A stretch of DNA of 64,000 bases from Acuticoccus yangtzensis (lineage in GTDB: Bacteria > Pseudomonadota > Alphaproteobacteria > Rhizobiales > Amorphaceae), in the NCBI RefSeq assembly GCF_001927245.1, contig NZ_MJUX01000012.1:1-64000 (forward strand), read 5' to 3'. Shown here one piece after another: positions 8,711 through 16,316 of the stretch (position 1 is the stretch's first letter; every line of letters begins with the position of its first letter). The position numbers were made by a program, and so were the translations under genes. Under the pieces are notes generated by a model. The model saw only the letters and a program-made list of their open reading frames with translations. It was not told the DNA's origin and did not search any database.

Positions 8711-9379
8711 ATGAAGATCTACGACCTCTCCATGCCGATCGAGGAAGGCCACCTGCGCTGGCCGATCGAGCGGTTCAAGAAGGGCAGCTTCGCCGACGGC
8801 GACCTGTTCGAGGCGAGCGGGCTGAAGACCACCTGCCACGGCTTCACCCATGTGGACGCGCCGCGCCACATGGTGCCGGGCGGCGACACGCTGGACGCGC
8901 TGGACCTGTCGCGCGTGTGCGGGACCGCGGCGGTGATCGACCTCACCGACATCAAACCCAACGAGGAGGTGACGGCGGCGCGCCTCGCCGAGCGTGCGGG
9001 CCACCTGGAGCGCGGGCAGATCGCCATGTTCCGCTCCTGCTGGGACGAGCAGAGGGACTGGCGCACCGCCGATTTCTGGCTGGATGCGCCCTTCATGTCG
9101 CGCGAGGCGTCGGAGTGGCTCTTGGAGCGCGGGCCGACCGCCGTCGCCTTCGATTTTCCGCAGGACTACACCATCCGCCTGATGCTGCACGGCGAGATGA
9201 GGCCGATCGAGGAGCACGTCACCCACGACGTGCTTTTGCGCAACAAGGTGACCTTGATCGAGTATCTGGTGAACACGCGCCAGGTGACGACGGCGACGAC
9301 GGTCCTGAGCGCGCTGCCGATCCGCTACACCGGCTCGGACGGTGCGCCCGCCCGCGTGGTGGCGATGGACCTGAACTGA
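8711..9379 (+). CDS. Cyclase / kynurenine-formamidase-like metal-dependent hydrolase
   Basis: 222 residues of the cyclase (kynurenine formamidase, isatin hydrolase) superfamily. The metal-binding pattern HxxxHxDxxxH is intact as H43, H47, D49 and H53 within HGFTHVDAPRH, near the N-terminus as usual. These enzymes hydrolyse amide or lactam bonds with a bound metal ion. Position as the last gene of TRAP set 2, 6 bp after dctM, implies that it opens or deacylates the imported compound in the cytoplasm. No signal peptide is visible. Confidence 0.88.
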   Translation: MKIYDLSMPIEEGHLRWPIERFKKGSFADGDLFEASGLKTTCHGFTHVDAPRHMVPGGDTLDALDLSRVCGTAAVIDLTDIKPNEEVTAARLAERAGHLERGQIAMFRSCWDEQRDWRTADFWLDAPFMSREASEWLLERGPTAVAFDFPQDYTIRLMLHGEMRPIEEHVTHDVLLRNKVTLIEYLVNTRQVTTATTVLSALPIRYTGSDGAPARVVAMDLN

Positions 9380-9392
9380 CGGCGCGCTTCGT

Positions 9393-9466
9393 TTGCATGC
9401 AATAACGGCCGATAATGGTCGGACGGCGGATCGTACGCTTGACGATTGACCGTCTTTGAATGCAAA
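9393..9466 (+). promoter_or_regulatory. Operator region with TTGCATGCAA (9393-9402) and TTTGAATGCAAA (9455-9466)
   Basis: The space between the cyclase gene and the Tat-type dctP (TRAP set 3) holds a perfect 10-bp palindrome TTGCATGCAA and, 52 bp on, the related dyad TTTG-AATG-CAAA. The same perfect palindrome occurs at 15279-15288 in front of the GntR gene downstream of this cluster. Two TTGAC hexamers (9439 and 9446) just before the second dyad may be -35 elements, so a bound repressor would occlude the promoter. Regulation by the GntR at 15346 is inference from the shared site. Confidence 0.55.
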
Positions 9467-9574
9467 GTTCGCCTTATGCGGCGGCGGGACCGGGGATGAA
9501 CCTCGGCCTGCCGCCGTTCGACCAAACGCGCCGCAGAGCGTGCGGGTCATAGAACAAGGCGGAAGGAAACAGCC

Positions 9575-10597
9575 ATGGGATCCTCTTTCGACGCGCTTTC
9601 GCGCCGCAAATTCGTGGCCCTGTCGGGGGCGGCGTCGGCGGCGGTCATCTTGCGCCCCGGCCTCAGCCGCGCGGCGACGAGCCTGAAGCTCACCCACCCG
9701 GCCGACACCAGCCATCCGGTGCACACGACCACCGTGACGATGGCGGCCAACATCGCCGAGCGGACGGGGGGCGAGGTTCAGATCACGCTGTTCCCGAACA
9801 ACGCACTCGGCTCGCCGACGGAGACCGCGCAGCAGGTGCGGGCCGGCGCGGTCGACATGATCATTCTGAACCCGGCGAACATCGAGGCGCTGTCGCGCAC
9901 GGTGGGCGTCGTGAACATCCCCTACCAGTTCGAGAGCTACGCACACGCGCACCGCACGCTGGACGTGACCGGGCGCGAGTTCATGGCCGAGCAGCTCGCC
10001 AAGGCGGGCTTCACGTGGATCGCCAACTACGAGTGGGGTTTCCGCAGTCTTTCCAACAGCGTGCGGCCGGTGAACGGGCCGGAGGATATTCGCGGCATGA
10101 AGCTGCGTGTGCCGCCGGAGCTCGCCATCAAGCTGGCGTTCGAGGCGCTGGGCGCGCAGACGCAGACGATCGCCTTCCAGGAGGTCTATCTGGCGCTCGC
10201 CAACAAGACGGTGGACGGGCAGGACAACCCCGTCGGCACCACCTTCGCGGCGAAGTTCTACGAGGTGCAGAGCCACATCGCGCTGACCAAGCACATCTAC
10301 GCGACGGTGATGCTGGCCTCCAATCCGCGCTCCTGGGACCGTTTGAGCGAGGATCAGCGCGGCATCATCCAGGAGGAGGCGACCGCGGCCGGCAACGCGG
10401 CGCGGGCCGCCGTGGTGGCGCAGGAGGAGGACTATCTGGCGCAGATGGAGGCGGCAGGCGTCGCGGTGACGCGGCCCGAGATCGCGCCCTTCCAGGCCGA
10501 GATGGAACCCGCCTATGCGGAGTTGAAGCGCAACATCGGCGAGGAGGCGTGGACCACCTGGCAGGGCCTCGTCGACGCCGCGAAGGGCGAGGGCTGA
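9575..10597 (+). CDS. TRAP transporter solute-binding protein, DctP family, with Tat-type signal (TRAP set 3)
   Basis: 340-residue solute receptor. The N-terminus carries SRRKFVALSG (residues 9-18), a twin-arginine motif followed by a hydrophobic stretch and a site near residue 34. This differs from the plain Sec signals of the other three DctP proteins here. It has the ligand arginine in GMKLRVPPEL (R178) and the TVDGQDNP hinge. An A/G-rich GGCGGAAGGAAA site precedes the ATG. It heads dctP-dctM-dctQ-SDR, but a 371-bp space separates it from dctM. Confidence 0.92.
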   Translation: MGSSFDALSRRKFVALSGAASAAVILRPGLSRAATSLKLTHPADTSHPVHTTTVTMAANIAERTGGEVQITLFPNNALGSPTETAQQVRAGAVDMIILNPANIEALSRTVGVVNIPYQFESYAHAHRTLDVTGREFMAEQLAKAGFTWIANYEWGFRSLSNSVRPVNGPEDIRGMKLRVPPELAIKLAFEALGAQTQTIAFQEVYLALANKTVDGQDNPVGTTFAAKFYEVQSHIALTKHIYATVMLASNPRSWDRLSEDQRGIIQEEATAAGNAARAAVVAQEEDYLAQMEAAGVAVTRPEIAPFQAEMEPAYAELKRNIGEEAWTTWQGLVDAAKGEG

Positions 10598-10968
10598 GCG
10601 GCCGCCGCGCCGAGTCTTCGGGCCCGGCTCCGCGCTGCCCGGGCGCGGCCCGCGCGGTCCGGCCGTGATGCGCCGGATGTGAGGTGACGGGTGGCCCCCG
10701 TCACTTGGCTGCGTTGCCCGGCTGCGTCACCTGGCTTCGTCGTCCGGCTGCCCGGATTTCCGCCTGAGGGTGGATCACGGCCGCTTCATCCGGGCGGCAA
10801 CGTTCCGGGTCACCTCGTGCCGTGCGGCGCCCTGTCGTGCGGCGCCCTGCCCGACGTCCTCGTGTCCGGCGGCCTCTTGTCCGGCCGCCCCGTGTCGGCT
10901 CGCGACCTCGGGCCCGGTCGTCTTCGTTCGCCCGTTCCTCTCGTCAGTCTCTTCGTGCGGTTTCTTTC
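10598..10968 (+). other. 371-bp non-coding space inside TRAP operon 3, with hairpin and short direct repeats
   Basis: No convincing gene was found. A perfect hairpin (GTGACGGG 10684-10691, loop TGGCC, CCCGTCAC 10697-10704) follows dctP; it has no T-run. A 14-bp direct repeat CGTGCGGCGCCCTG is present at 10821-10834 and 10836-10849. An open frame extends upstream of dctM from 10822, but its arginine/proline-rich translation shows no conservation with DctM. The space may hold a processing hairpin that lets dctP mRNA accumulate over dctM/dctQ. Confidence 0.5.
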
Positions 10969-12261
10969 ATGTTGATGGTCGTCCTGCTGCTCGTCCTGTG
11001 CGGGCTCATTCTTCTCGGCGTACCGATCGCGGTGGCGCTGGCGGCCACGGCCATCGGCACCATGTGGTGGGCGACGGGGCCGGACCTCCTCTTCATCTTC
11101 ATCCAGCGGCTTTATGCGGGCACGACGTCGTTCCCGCTGCTCGCCATCCCCTTCTTCATCATCGCCGGCAACCTGATGAACACGGGCGGCATCACCGAGC
11201 GCATCTTCGCGGCGGCGCAGCTCTTCGTCGGGCGCATCCGGGGCGGGCTGGCGCATGTCAACGTTCTCGCCAGCGTGCTCTTTTCGGGCATGTCGGGCTC
11301 GGCGGTGGCGGACGCGGCGGGGCTCGGCATCATCGAGGTGAAGGCGATGCGCGAGGCCGGCTATTCGGGCCGCTTCGCCGCGACGATCACCGCGGTGTCG
11401 TCGACGATCGGGCCGATCATGCCGCCGTCCATCCCGCTGGTGATCTATGGCAGCCTCGCCAACGTTTCCATCGGCGCGCTGTTCCTGGCGGGCGTGGTGC
11501 CGGGCGTCCTGATGGCGGTGGCGCTGATGGTGGTCATCTCCGTGGTGGCGCGGGTGCGCGGCCTTCCCGTGATGGACGAACGCCCGGCGGGGCCGGAGGC
11601 GCGGCGCGTCTTCTTCGGCGCGCTGCCGGCGATGCTGACGCCGGTCTTCATCATCGGCGGAATCCTGGGCGGGCTCGCCACGCCGACGGAGGCGGCGGTG
11701 CTCGCCACGGCCTATGCGCTCTTCCTCGGCACCTGCGTCTACCGCGAGCTGAGGTGGCGCGACATTCCGGACATCCTGTGGCTGTCGGGCCGGCAGACGG
11801 TGCAGGTGATGTTCATCATCGCCGCCGCCGCGCCGTTCGGGTGGGTGCTCATCCAGCAGCAGATCCCGAACGCGGTCATCGAAGCGATGTTCAGCCTGTC
11901 GAGCGATCCTTGGGTGATCCTCATTCTGGTGAACGTGATCCTGTTGGTGCTCGGCATGTTCATCGAGGGGGTGGCGATCATCATCATCGCCTTCCCGATC
12001 CTGTTGCCGGTGATGCTGCAGATCGGCGTGGACCCTGTGCATTTCGGCATCATCATGGTGCTGAACCTGATGATCGGCCTCGTCACGCCGCCGGTGGGGA
12101 TGTGTCTGTTCGCGGTGTCGTCGGTCAGCAACGTTCCGATCAGCGACATGGTGCGGGAGATGTGGCCTTACATCTTGGCGCTGTTCGCGGTGCTGCTTCT
12201 CGTCACCTTCGTGCCGGAGACGGTGCTGTGGCTGCCGCATGCGTTGGGGTACGGCTCATGA
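10969..12261 (+). CDS. TRAP transporter large permease, DctM family (TRAP set 3)
   Basis: 430 residues with about 12 helices. The ATG at 10969 (MLMVVLLLVLCGLILLGVP) matches where DctM proteins begin. Family segments are SFPLLAIPFFIIAGNLMNTGGITERIF, FSGMSGSAVADAAGLGIIEVKAM, IGPIMPPSIPLVIYG and GLVTPPVGMCLFAVSSV. No strong ribosome site was seen. The gene order here is dctP-dctM-dctQ, with the small subunit last. Its final codons overlap dctQ by ATGA. Confidence 0.93.
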   Translation: MLMVVLLLVLCGLILLGVPIAVALAATAIGTMWWATGPDLLFIFIQRLYAGTTSFPLLAIPFFIIAGNLMNTGGITERIFAAAQLFVGRIRGGLAHVNVLASVLFSGMSGSAVADAAGLGIIEVKAMREAGYSGRFAATITAVSSTIGPIMPPSIPLVIYGSLANVSIGALFLAGVVPGVLMAVALMVVISVVARVRGLPVMDERPAGPEARRVFFGALPAMLTPVFIIGGILGGLATPTEAAVLATAYALFLGTCVYRELRWRDIPDILWLSGRQTVQVMFIIAAAAPFGWVLIQQQIPNAVIEAMFSLSSDPWVILILVNVILLVLGMFIEGVAIIIIAFPILLPVMLQIGVDPVHFGIIMVLNLMIGLVTPPVGMCLFAVSSVSNVPISDMVREMWPYILALFAVLLLVTFVPETVLWLPHALGYGS

Positions 12262-12767
12262 TCCGCGTTTTGAAGGCGGCCGACAGGGCCGTGGCTTTCG
12301 TCTGCCGCTGGGGTGTCACGGGGGCGCTCGTCGGGCTCTTCCTCCTGCTTCTGGCGGGGGTCATCACGCGCTCGGTCCCGGTGGTGTCGATCACCGGATC
12401 GGACGAGATCGTCGAGCTTTTGTTCGCGTGGCTGACCTTCCTCGGCGCCGTCGCCCTGTGGCGGGAGGGGGCGCTCTACAACGTCACCCTCGTGCTGGTG
12501 TCGGTGCCGGCGAAGGTGCGGCACGGCATCGAGATCGGCATCAAGTTTCTGATGCTGATGGTGGCGCTGGTGCTTCTCATCAAGGGCTATGCGTTCATGG
12601 CGGGGTCGGGGGAGACGACGCCTTTCCTGCGGCTCGACAAGGCGTGGTGGTACGCCTCCATCCCGGTGTGCGGGGCGTTGATGTGCGCCTACAGCGTGGC
12701 GGGTCTCATTCTCACATTTCGCGGCCGGTTCGACGAGGCGGAGACCTCGGGCGGGCTCTTGGGCTGA
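12258..12767 (+). CDS. TRAP transporter small permease, DctQ family (TRAP set 3)
   Basis: 169 residues and four hydrophobic segments. The pattern VVSITGSDEIVELLFAWLTFLGAVALWREGALYNV resembles the DctQ core, in which a conserved glutamate pair faces the helix bundle. The ATG at 12258 overlaps the dctM stop (ATGA), so it is translationally coupled. It is followed after 17 bp by an SDR gene. Confidence 0.88.
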   Translation: MIRVLKAADRAVAFVCRWGVTGALVGLFLLLLAGVITRSVPVVSITGSDEIVELLFAWLTFLGAVALWREGALYNVTLVLVSVPAKVRHGIEIGIKFLMLMVALVLLIKGYAFMAGSGETTPFLRLDKAWWYASIPVCGALMCAYSVAGLILTFRGRFDEAETSGGLLG

Positions 12768-12784
12768 CCCACGAAGGATAGGAC

Positions 12785-13561
12785 ATGACACAACGTTTGG
12801 CGGGCCGCACGGCGATCATCACCGGCGGTGCGGGCGGGATCGGCGGTGCGACGGGGCGCGTCTTCTGCGAGGAGGGGGCGCGGGTGCTCCTGGTTGACCC
12901 CAACGCGGAGGCGCTGGAGGAGGTCGTCGCGGCGATCCGGGCGGAGGTTGCCGGCGCCGAGGTCGCGGGTGCGGCGCTCGACGTCTCCGCGGAGCCTGCG
13001 TGTGCGGAGGCGGTGGCGGCGGCGCGCGATGCGTTCGGGCCGGTGGACGTTCTGGTGAACAACGCCGGGATCCGCTCCTACGAGCCGCTGGCGGAGGCGA
13101 AGGCGGAGACGTGGGAGCGCATTCTGGCGGTGAACCTCCTCAGCTATGCCTTCATGGCCAAGGCGGCGCTGCCGGATCTTCGCAAGGCCGGCAACGGGGC
13201 GATGGTGAACATCTCGTCCACCTACGGCGTCTCCGGTCGCGCGGGGATGGGGCAGTATGATGCGACGAAGGCGGGCATCATCGCGATGACGCGCACTTTG
13301 GCCTTCGAGGAGGCCGAATATGGTGTGCGGGTGAACTCGCTGTGTCCCGGCTACACGTTGACGCCGTTCCATGTGCGGCGTGCGGCGGAGGCGGGGACGA
13401 GCGAGGCGGAGCTTCGTGCCGCGCCGGTGAAGGACTGCATCATGCGCCGCTGGTGCGACCCGCGGGAGATCGCGCTGCCGATCCTGTGGCTGGCGTCGGA
13501 CGAGGCGTCCTACATGACGGCGACGAACATCATGGTCGACGGCGGCCGCCCGGTGATGTGA
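12785..13561 (+). CDS. Short-chain dehydrogenase/reductase (SDR)
   Basis: 258-residue classical SDR. Cofactor motif TGGAGGIG lies at residues 13-20, NNAG near residue 95, and catalytic Y158 and K162 in YDATK, with the SSTYG serine segment before them. The ending TNIMVDGGRPVM is typical. GAAGGATAGG serves as ribosome site. It is last in the TRAP set 3 operon, and its partner across the convergent boundary is the homoserine-dehydrogenase-like gene. It probably oxidises the imported hydroxyacid. Confidence 0.9.
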   Translation: MTQRLAGRTAIITGGAGGIGGATGRVFCEEGARVLLVDPNAEALEEVVAAIRAEVAGAEVAGAALDVSAEPACAEAVAAARDAFGPVDVLVNNAGIRSYEPLAEAKAETWERILAVNLLSYAFMAKAALPDLRKAGNGAMVNISSTYGVSGRAGMGQYDATKAGIIAMTRTLAFEEAEYGVRVNSLCPGYTLTPFHVRRAAEAGTSEAELRAAPVKDCIMRRWCDPREIALPILWLASDEASYMTATNIMVDGGRPVM

Positions 13562-13593
13562 GGGGGCCAAGCCCCGAAACCCCGAACAAAACT

Positions 13594-13701
13594 GTGGGAT
13601 TTTGGCGGGGTCAAGCATCCGCGCGGACCCACGCGCAGGCCGCCCTCTCGGGGGCGGGCGAGCATGGGGAGCACGGGTGCTTGATGCCGCCAAAATCCCA
13701 C
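13594..13701. repeat. 24-bp inverted repeat flanking a 60-bp loop between convergent genes
   Basis: Arms at 13594-13617 and 13678-13701 are complementary over 24 bp with two mismatches; each contains TGGGATTTTGGCGG or its complement. The pair lies between two convergent genes (SDR and the homoserine-dehydrogenase-like gene). The size and symmetric layout look more like a dispersed palindromic repeat than a simple terminator. No other copy was noticed in this window. Confidence 0.65.
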
Positions 13702-13717
13702 TCAGCCTTGCAGCGGT

Positions 13718-13738
13718 CTGCAGGTTCTTCACCTGCAG
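13718..13738. terminator. Hairpin CTGCAGGT-TCTTC-ACCTGCAG
   Basis: Perfect 8-bp stem with a 5-nt loop in the convergent intergenic space, 156 bp after the SDR stop and 110 bp from the minus-strand gene's stop. No T-run follows on either strand, so termination would need Rho or may not occur. Confidence 0.35.
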
Positions 13739-13847
13739 GCCTGCCTGCCGGCGAGGCGGGGGGAGCGCGAGGGGGGAACTCCCCTCGCTGAGGCGGCGCC
13801 GCGCAAGACGCCGCCGCGCAGTCACCCCGCAGCGTCACACCGCGCAG

Positions 13848-15233
13848 TCACCCCGGAAAGAACCGCGCGTCCTGGGCCTGGCGCAGGGCGAGGAGTTCAG
13901 ACGCGGCGTCGATTTCCACGTCGGCGAGGCGGAAGAGGTCGCCCTTGGAGACAGGCCGCACGAGAGTGCGGTTGGAGACGAGGTAGAAGGGCGCGGGGGC
14001 CTCGGCGGACAGGGGCGCGGCGGGGATCATGCGGGCGGAGGCGTCCGCGACCTCGTGGTGGTGGCCGCCCATGGTGAGCACCTCGCCGGCGGCGAAGTCG
14101 CGGTCGGCGTGCATCACGAGGTCGGTGTGGGGGGCGGGGGTGACGGCGCCGGAGGAGACGCCGAGGCCGGCCGCGTCGAGCACGCTGGTGGCGGCCTCGA
14201 GGCCGAGGAGGTGGCGCGGCAGCCACAGGAGCGCGGTCGACCCGTCGCGGCTGAGGACGTGGCCCTTGTGGGCGAGGAGCTTCCAGGTGGCCTCATGGGT
14301 GCAGCGCACGACCACGAAGACGCCGCCGGCGAAGCTCAGCTCATGCGGGGCGCGCAGGCATTGGAACACGTCGATGCGGCGGCCGGCCGACAGAAGCCCG
14401 CCGTCCGCGGCGAGGGCGAACAGGGTGGGCAGCTCCTCGATGCGGGCGATGGGAACGTGGAGGTCTGGCCGGTCGGCCATTAGCCCGGTGTGGTTGGAGA
14501 CGAGCGTCATCTCGCACAGGTCCGGAACCAGCTTCTGCGGCAGGGCGGCGGCGAGGCGGGAGCGCTCCGCCACAGCGTCCGCCACGTCGCGGGTGCCGAG
14601 CCGGTCGAGGGCGGCGAACCCGGCGACGTCGATCACGCGGCCGTTGCTGTCGATGGTTTCGGACGCGGCGTCGAACACGAAGTCGTATTCGCTGGACTTG
14701 CCGGCGGCGAGGATCTCGAACCCCAGGGTCTCGGCCCAGGTGACGAGGCCGATGAGAAGGCTCGGCTGATCGCCGTCCACGGGGGTGACGATGCGGCCGC
14801 GGTCGGCGGCCATGGCGGCGATGCCGGGGCCGATGAGGCTGTCGGCCTCCTTGCTGACCATGACGAGGTGCTTGTCCGCCTCGATCGCGAGGCGGGCGTG
14901 GCGGGCGCCGCCTTCGGGGTCGCCGGTCGCCTCGACGATGATGTCGACGGGGAGGTCGGCGGCGAGTGCGGGCTCGCTGGTGGCGATCGCCTTGCCGGCC
15001 TCCCATGCGGTGCGCGCCTCGGCGGCGGTGGCGCAGACGGCGATGCGGGCGGAGTCCACACCGGAGGCGGCGAAGGCGCGGGCGGCGCGCGCGGCGTCGA
15101 GGTCGACGGCGACGCGGGTGGTGACGCGCTCTATGCGCTCGGTCTGGGCGATGAAACTGTTGCCAAAGTCGCCGGTCCCGATCAGGCATGCGGTGACGGG
15201 CTTCACATCCCGGTAGTAGGCGTGGAAGTTCAT
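13848..15233 (-). CDS. Homoserine-dehydrogenase-like NAD(P)-binding oxidoreductase with C-terminal SAF domain
   Basis: 461 residues. The N-terminal Rossmann fold has GTGDFG at residues 19-24, followed by the homoserine-dehydrogenase-like segments VEATGDPEGGARHA and KHLVMVSKEAD. The C-terminal part (about residues 360-430) resembles a SAF domain (RDFAAGEVLTMGG), as in sialic-acid synthase and altronate dehydratase. The ATG at 15233 fits the fold; open sequence upstream is not conserved. Proteins of this architecture often accompany sugar-acid or hydroxyacid catabolism genes, but I do not know a proven reaction for this one. It is divergent from a GntR gene across a TTGCATGCAA palindrome and convergent with TRAP operon 3. 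Confidence 0.75.
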   Translation of the reverse strand: MNFHAYYRDVKPVTACLIGTGDFGNSFIAQTERIERVTTRVAVDLDAARAARAFAASGVDSARIAVCATAAEARTAWEAGKAIATSEPALAADLPVDIIVEATGDPEGGARHARLAIEADKHLVMVSKEADSLIGPGIAAMAADRGRIVTPVDGDQPSLLIGLVTWAETLGFEILAAGKSSEYDFVFDAASETIDSNGRVIDVAGFAALDRLGTRDVADAVAERSRLAAALPQKLVPDLCEMTLVSNHTGLMADRPDLHVPIARIEELPTLFALAADGGLLSAGRRIDVFQCLRAPHELSFAGGVFVVVRCTHEATWKLLAHKGHVLSRDGSTALLWLPRHLLGLEAATSVLDAAGLGVSSGAVTPAPHTDLVMHADRDFAAGEVLTMGGHHHEVADASARMIPAAPLSAEAPAPFYLVSNRTLVRPVSKGDLFRLADVEIDAASELLALRQAQDARFFPG

Positions 15234-15278
15234 ATGCCGTTTCTTCGTTATGGTTTCGTTGGACCGGACCATGACATG

Positions 15279-15351
15279 TTGCATGCAACTTGGCATGCCC
15301 GTCCATCTCTATGCGTCATTTCGGGCCGCATCTAAAGGGTTTTGCATGCAG
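15279..15351. promoter_or_regulatory. Divergent operator region: TTGCATGCAA (15279-15288) and TTGCATGCAG (15342-15351)
   Basis: The 112-bp space between the homoserine-dehydrogenase-like gene (minus) and the GntR gene (plus) contains the perfect palindrome TTGCATGCAA also seen at 9393-9402. A 9-of-10 copy overlaps the GntR start codon at 15346. This is the arrangement expected for an autorepressing GntR that also controls its divergent neighbour. Confidence 0.6.
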
Positions 15352-16059
15352 ATTGTCGAAGGGCAGGCGACGTCCGGAGAGGCGGCACCCGACGCGGCGC
15401 AGCGCGGCCAGCGCTCGGCGTTCGCGGTTCAGGCGATCCGGGACATGATCGTGTCGGGCGAGCTTCCGGCGGGGGAGCGGGTGCCGGAGCGGGTGATCAC
15501 CGAGCGACTCGGCATTTCGCGCACGCCGCTGCGCGAGGCGTTGAAGGTGTTGGAGGTGGAGGGGCTGGTGCAGATCTCGCCCAACCGCGGGGCGATGGTG
15601 GTGAAGCTGTCGCTCGGCGATGTGGAGGCGGTGATCGAGATGCTGATCGGTCTGGAGCTGAGCGCGGCGGAGCTTGCGTGTGTGCGGGCGAGCGACGAGG
15701 AGATCGCGCGGGCGGAGGAGTTGCACCACGAGATGGCGTCGGCTTATCGGCGCGGGGCGCTGATCGAATATTTCAACATCAACCAGCAGATTCACGAGCA
15801 GATTTTCGTGTGTGCGCACAATGCGGCGCTGCTGAGGGTGTACCGGGCGGAGAGTGCGCGGATCAGGCGGTTCAGGTTCGTGAGCAACCGCGAGGCGACG
15901 CGCTGGCCGCGTGCGGTCCAGGAGCACGAGCAGATTTTGGATGCGTTGAAGCAGCGCGAGGGGGCGATCCTGCGCGAGGTTCTGCGGGCGCACCACTGGA
16001 ACGGCTGGAAGGCGACGGCGAAGGTTCTAAGCGAGGAGTGGGGCGAGGAGCTGGGCTGA
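15346..16059 (+). CDS. GntR-family transcriptional regulator, FCD subfamily
   Basis: 237 residues. The winged helix-turn-helix covers about residues 25-95 (VPERVITERLGISRTPLREALKVLEVEGLV); the FCD domain follows, with ligand/metal positions in INQQIHEQIFVCAHN and QEHEQILDAL. The ATG at 15346 is preferred because AAAGGG lies 7 nt upstream and the first residues before the fold are short; an in-frame start at 15250 would run through the operator region. It probably represses itself, the divergent gene and TRAP operon 3 through the shared TTGCATGCAA site. Confidence 0.9.
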   Translation: MQIVEGQATSGEAAPDAAQRGQRSAFAVQAIRDMIVSGELPAGERVPERVITERLGISRTPLREALKVLEVEGLVQISPNRGAMVVKLSLGDVEAVIEMLIGLELSAAELACVRASDEEIARAEELHHEMASAYRRGALIEYFNINQQIHEQIFVCAHNAALLRVYRAESARIRRFRFVSNREATRWPRAVQEHEQILDALKQREGAILREVLRAHHWNGWKATAKVLSEEWGEELG

Positions 16060-16073
16060 GTGGCCGCCGCGGT

Positions 16074-16185
16074 CTGATGTACCCCCGCGCTCGGCCGCGG
16101 CCTGATGTACCCCCGCGGTCGGCCGCGGGCTGATGTACCCCCGCGGCCGGCCGCGGGCTGAGGCACAGCGCGGTCGGCCGCGCGC
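16074..16185. repeat. 28-bp tandem repeat, three near-identical copies and one degenerate copy
   Basis: Units begin at 16074, 16102, 16130 and 16158, each opening CTGATGTACCCCCGCG or a variant and containing the partly palindromic CGGCCGCGG. The first three differ by a few bases; the fourth has diverged (CTGAGGCACAGCGCG). The array starts 14 bp after the GntR gene stop and lies before uppP. It is a direct array with no spacers, so it is not CRISPR. The function is unknown; transcript folding is likely. Confidence 0.8.
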
Positions 16186-16316
16186 GGCCCGGGGTAGCGC
16201 CGTCGTGACCGGGGGGGCGGGCGGCTTGACAAGATGCCGCGGCGGCGAGCTTGTCGGCCCATGCCGCCCGGCCCGTTGCCGCGGCGGGCCGACCGAACCA
16301 CGAAGCGAGACACGCC

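Noticed and set aside
7298-10294. Very long open frame on the minus strand across TRAP set 2 and dctP of set 3
   Set aside because: Its translation is low-complexity (His/Arg/Asp-rich), it runs antisense to five genes with clear families, and it reflects high GC at third codon positions.
10822-10968. N-terminal extension of the set 3 DctM
   Set aside because: The in-frame upstream sequence is arginine/proline-rich and unlike any DctM N-terminus; the ATG at 10969 starts the first membrane helix.
16074-16185. CRISPR array
   Set aside because: Units are directly adjacent without spacers, only about four copies, and no cas gene is present.
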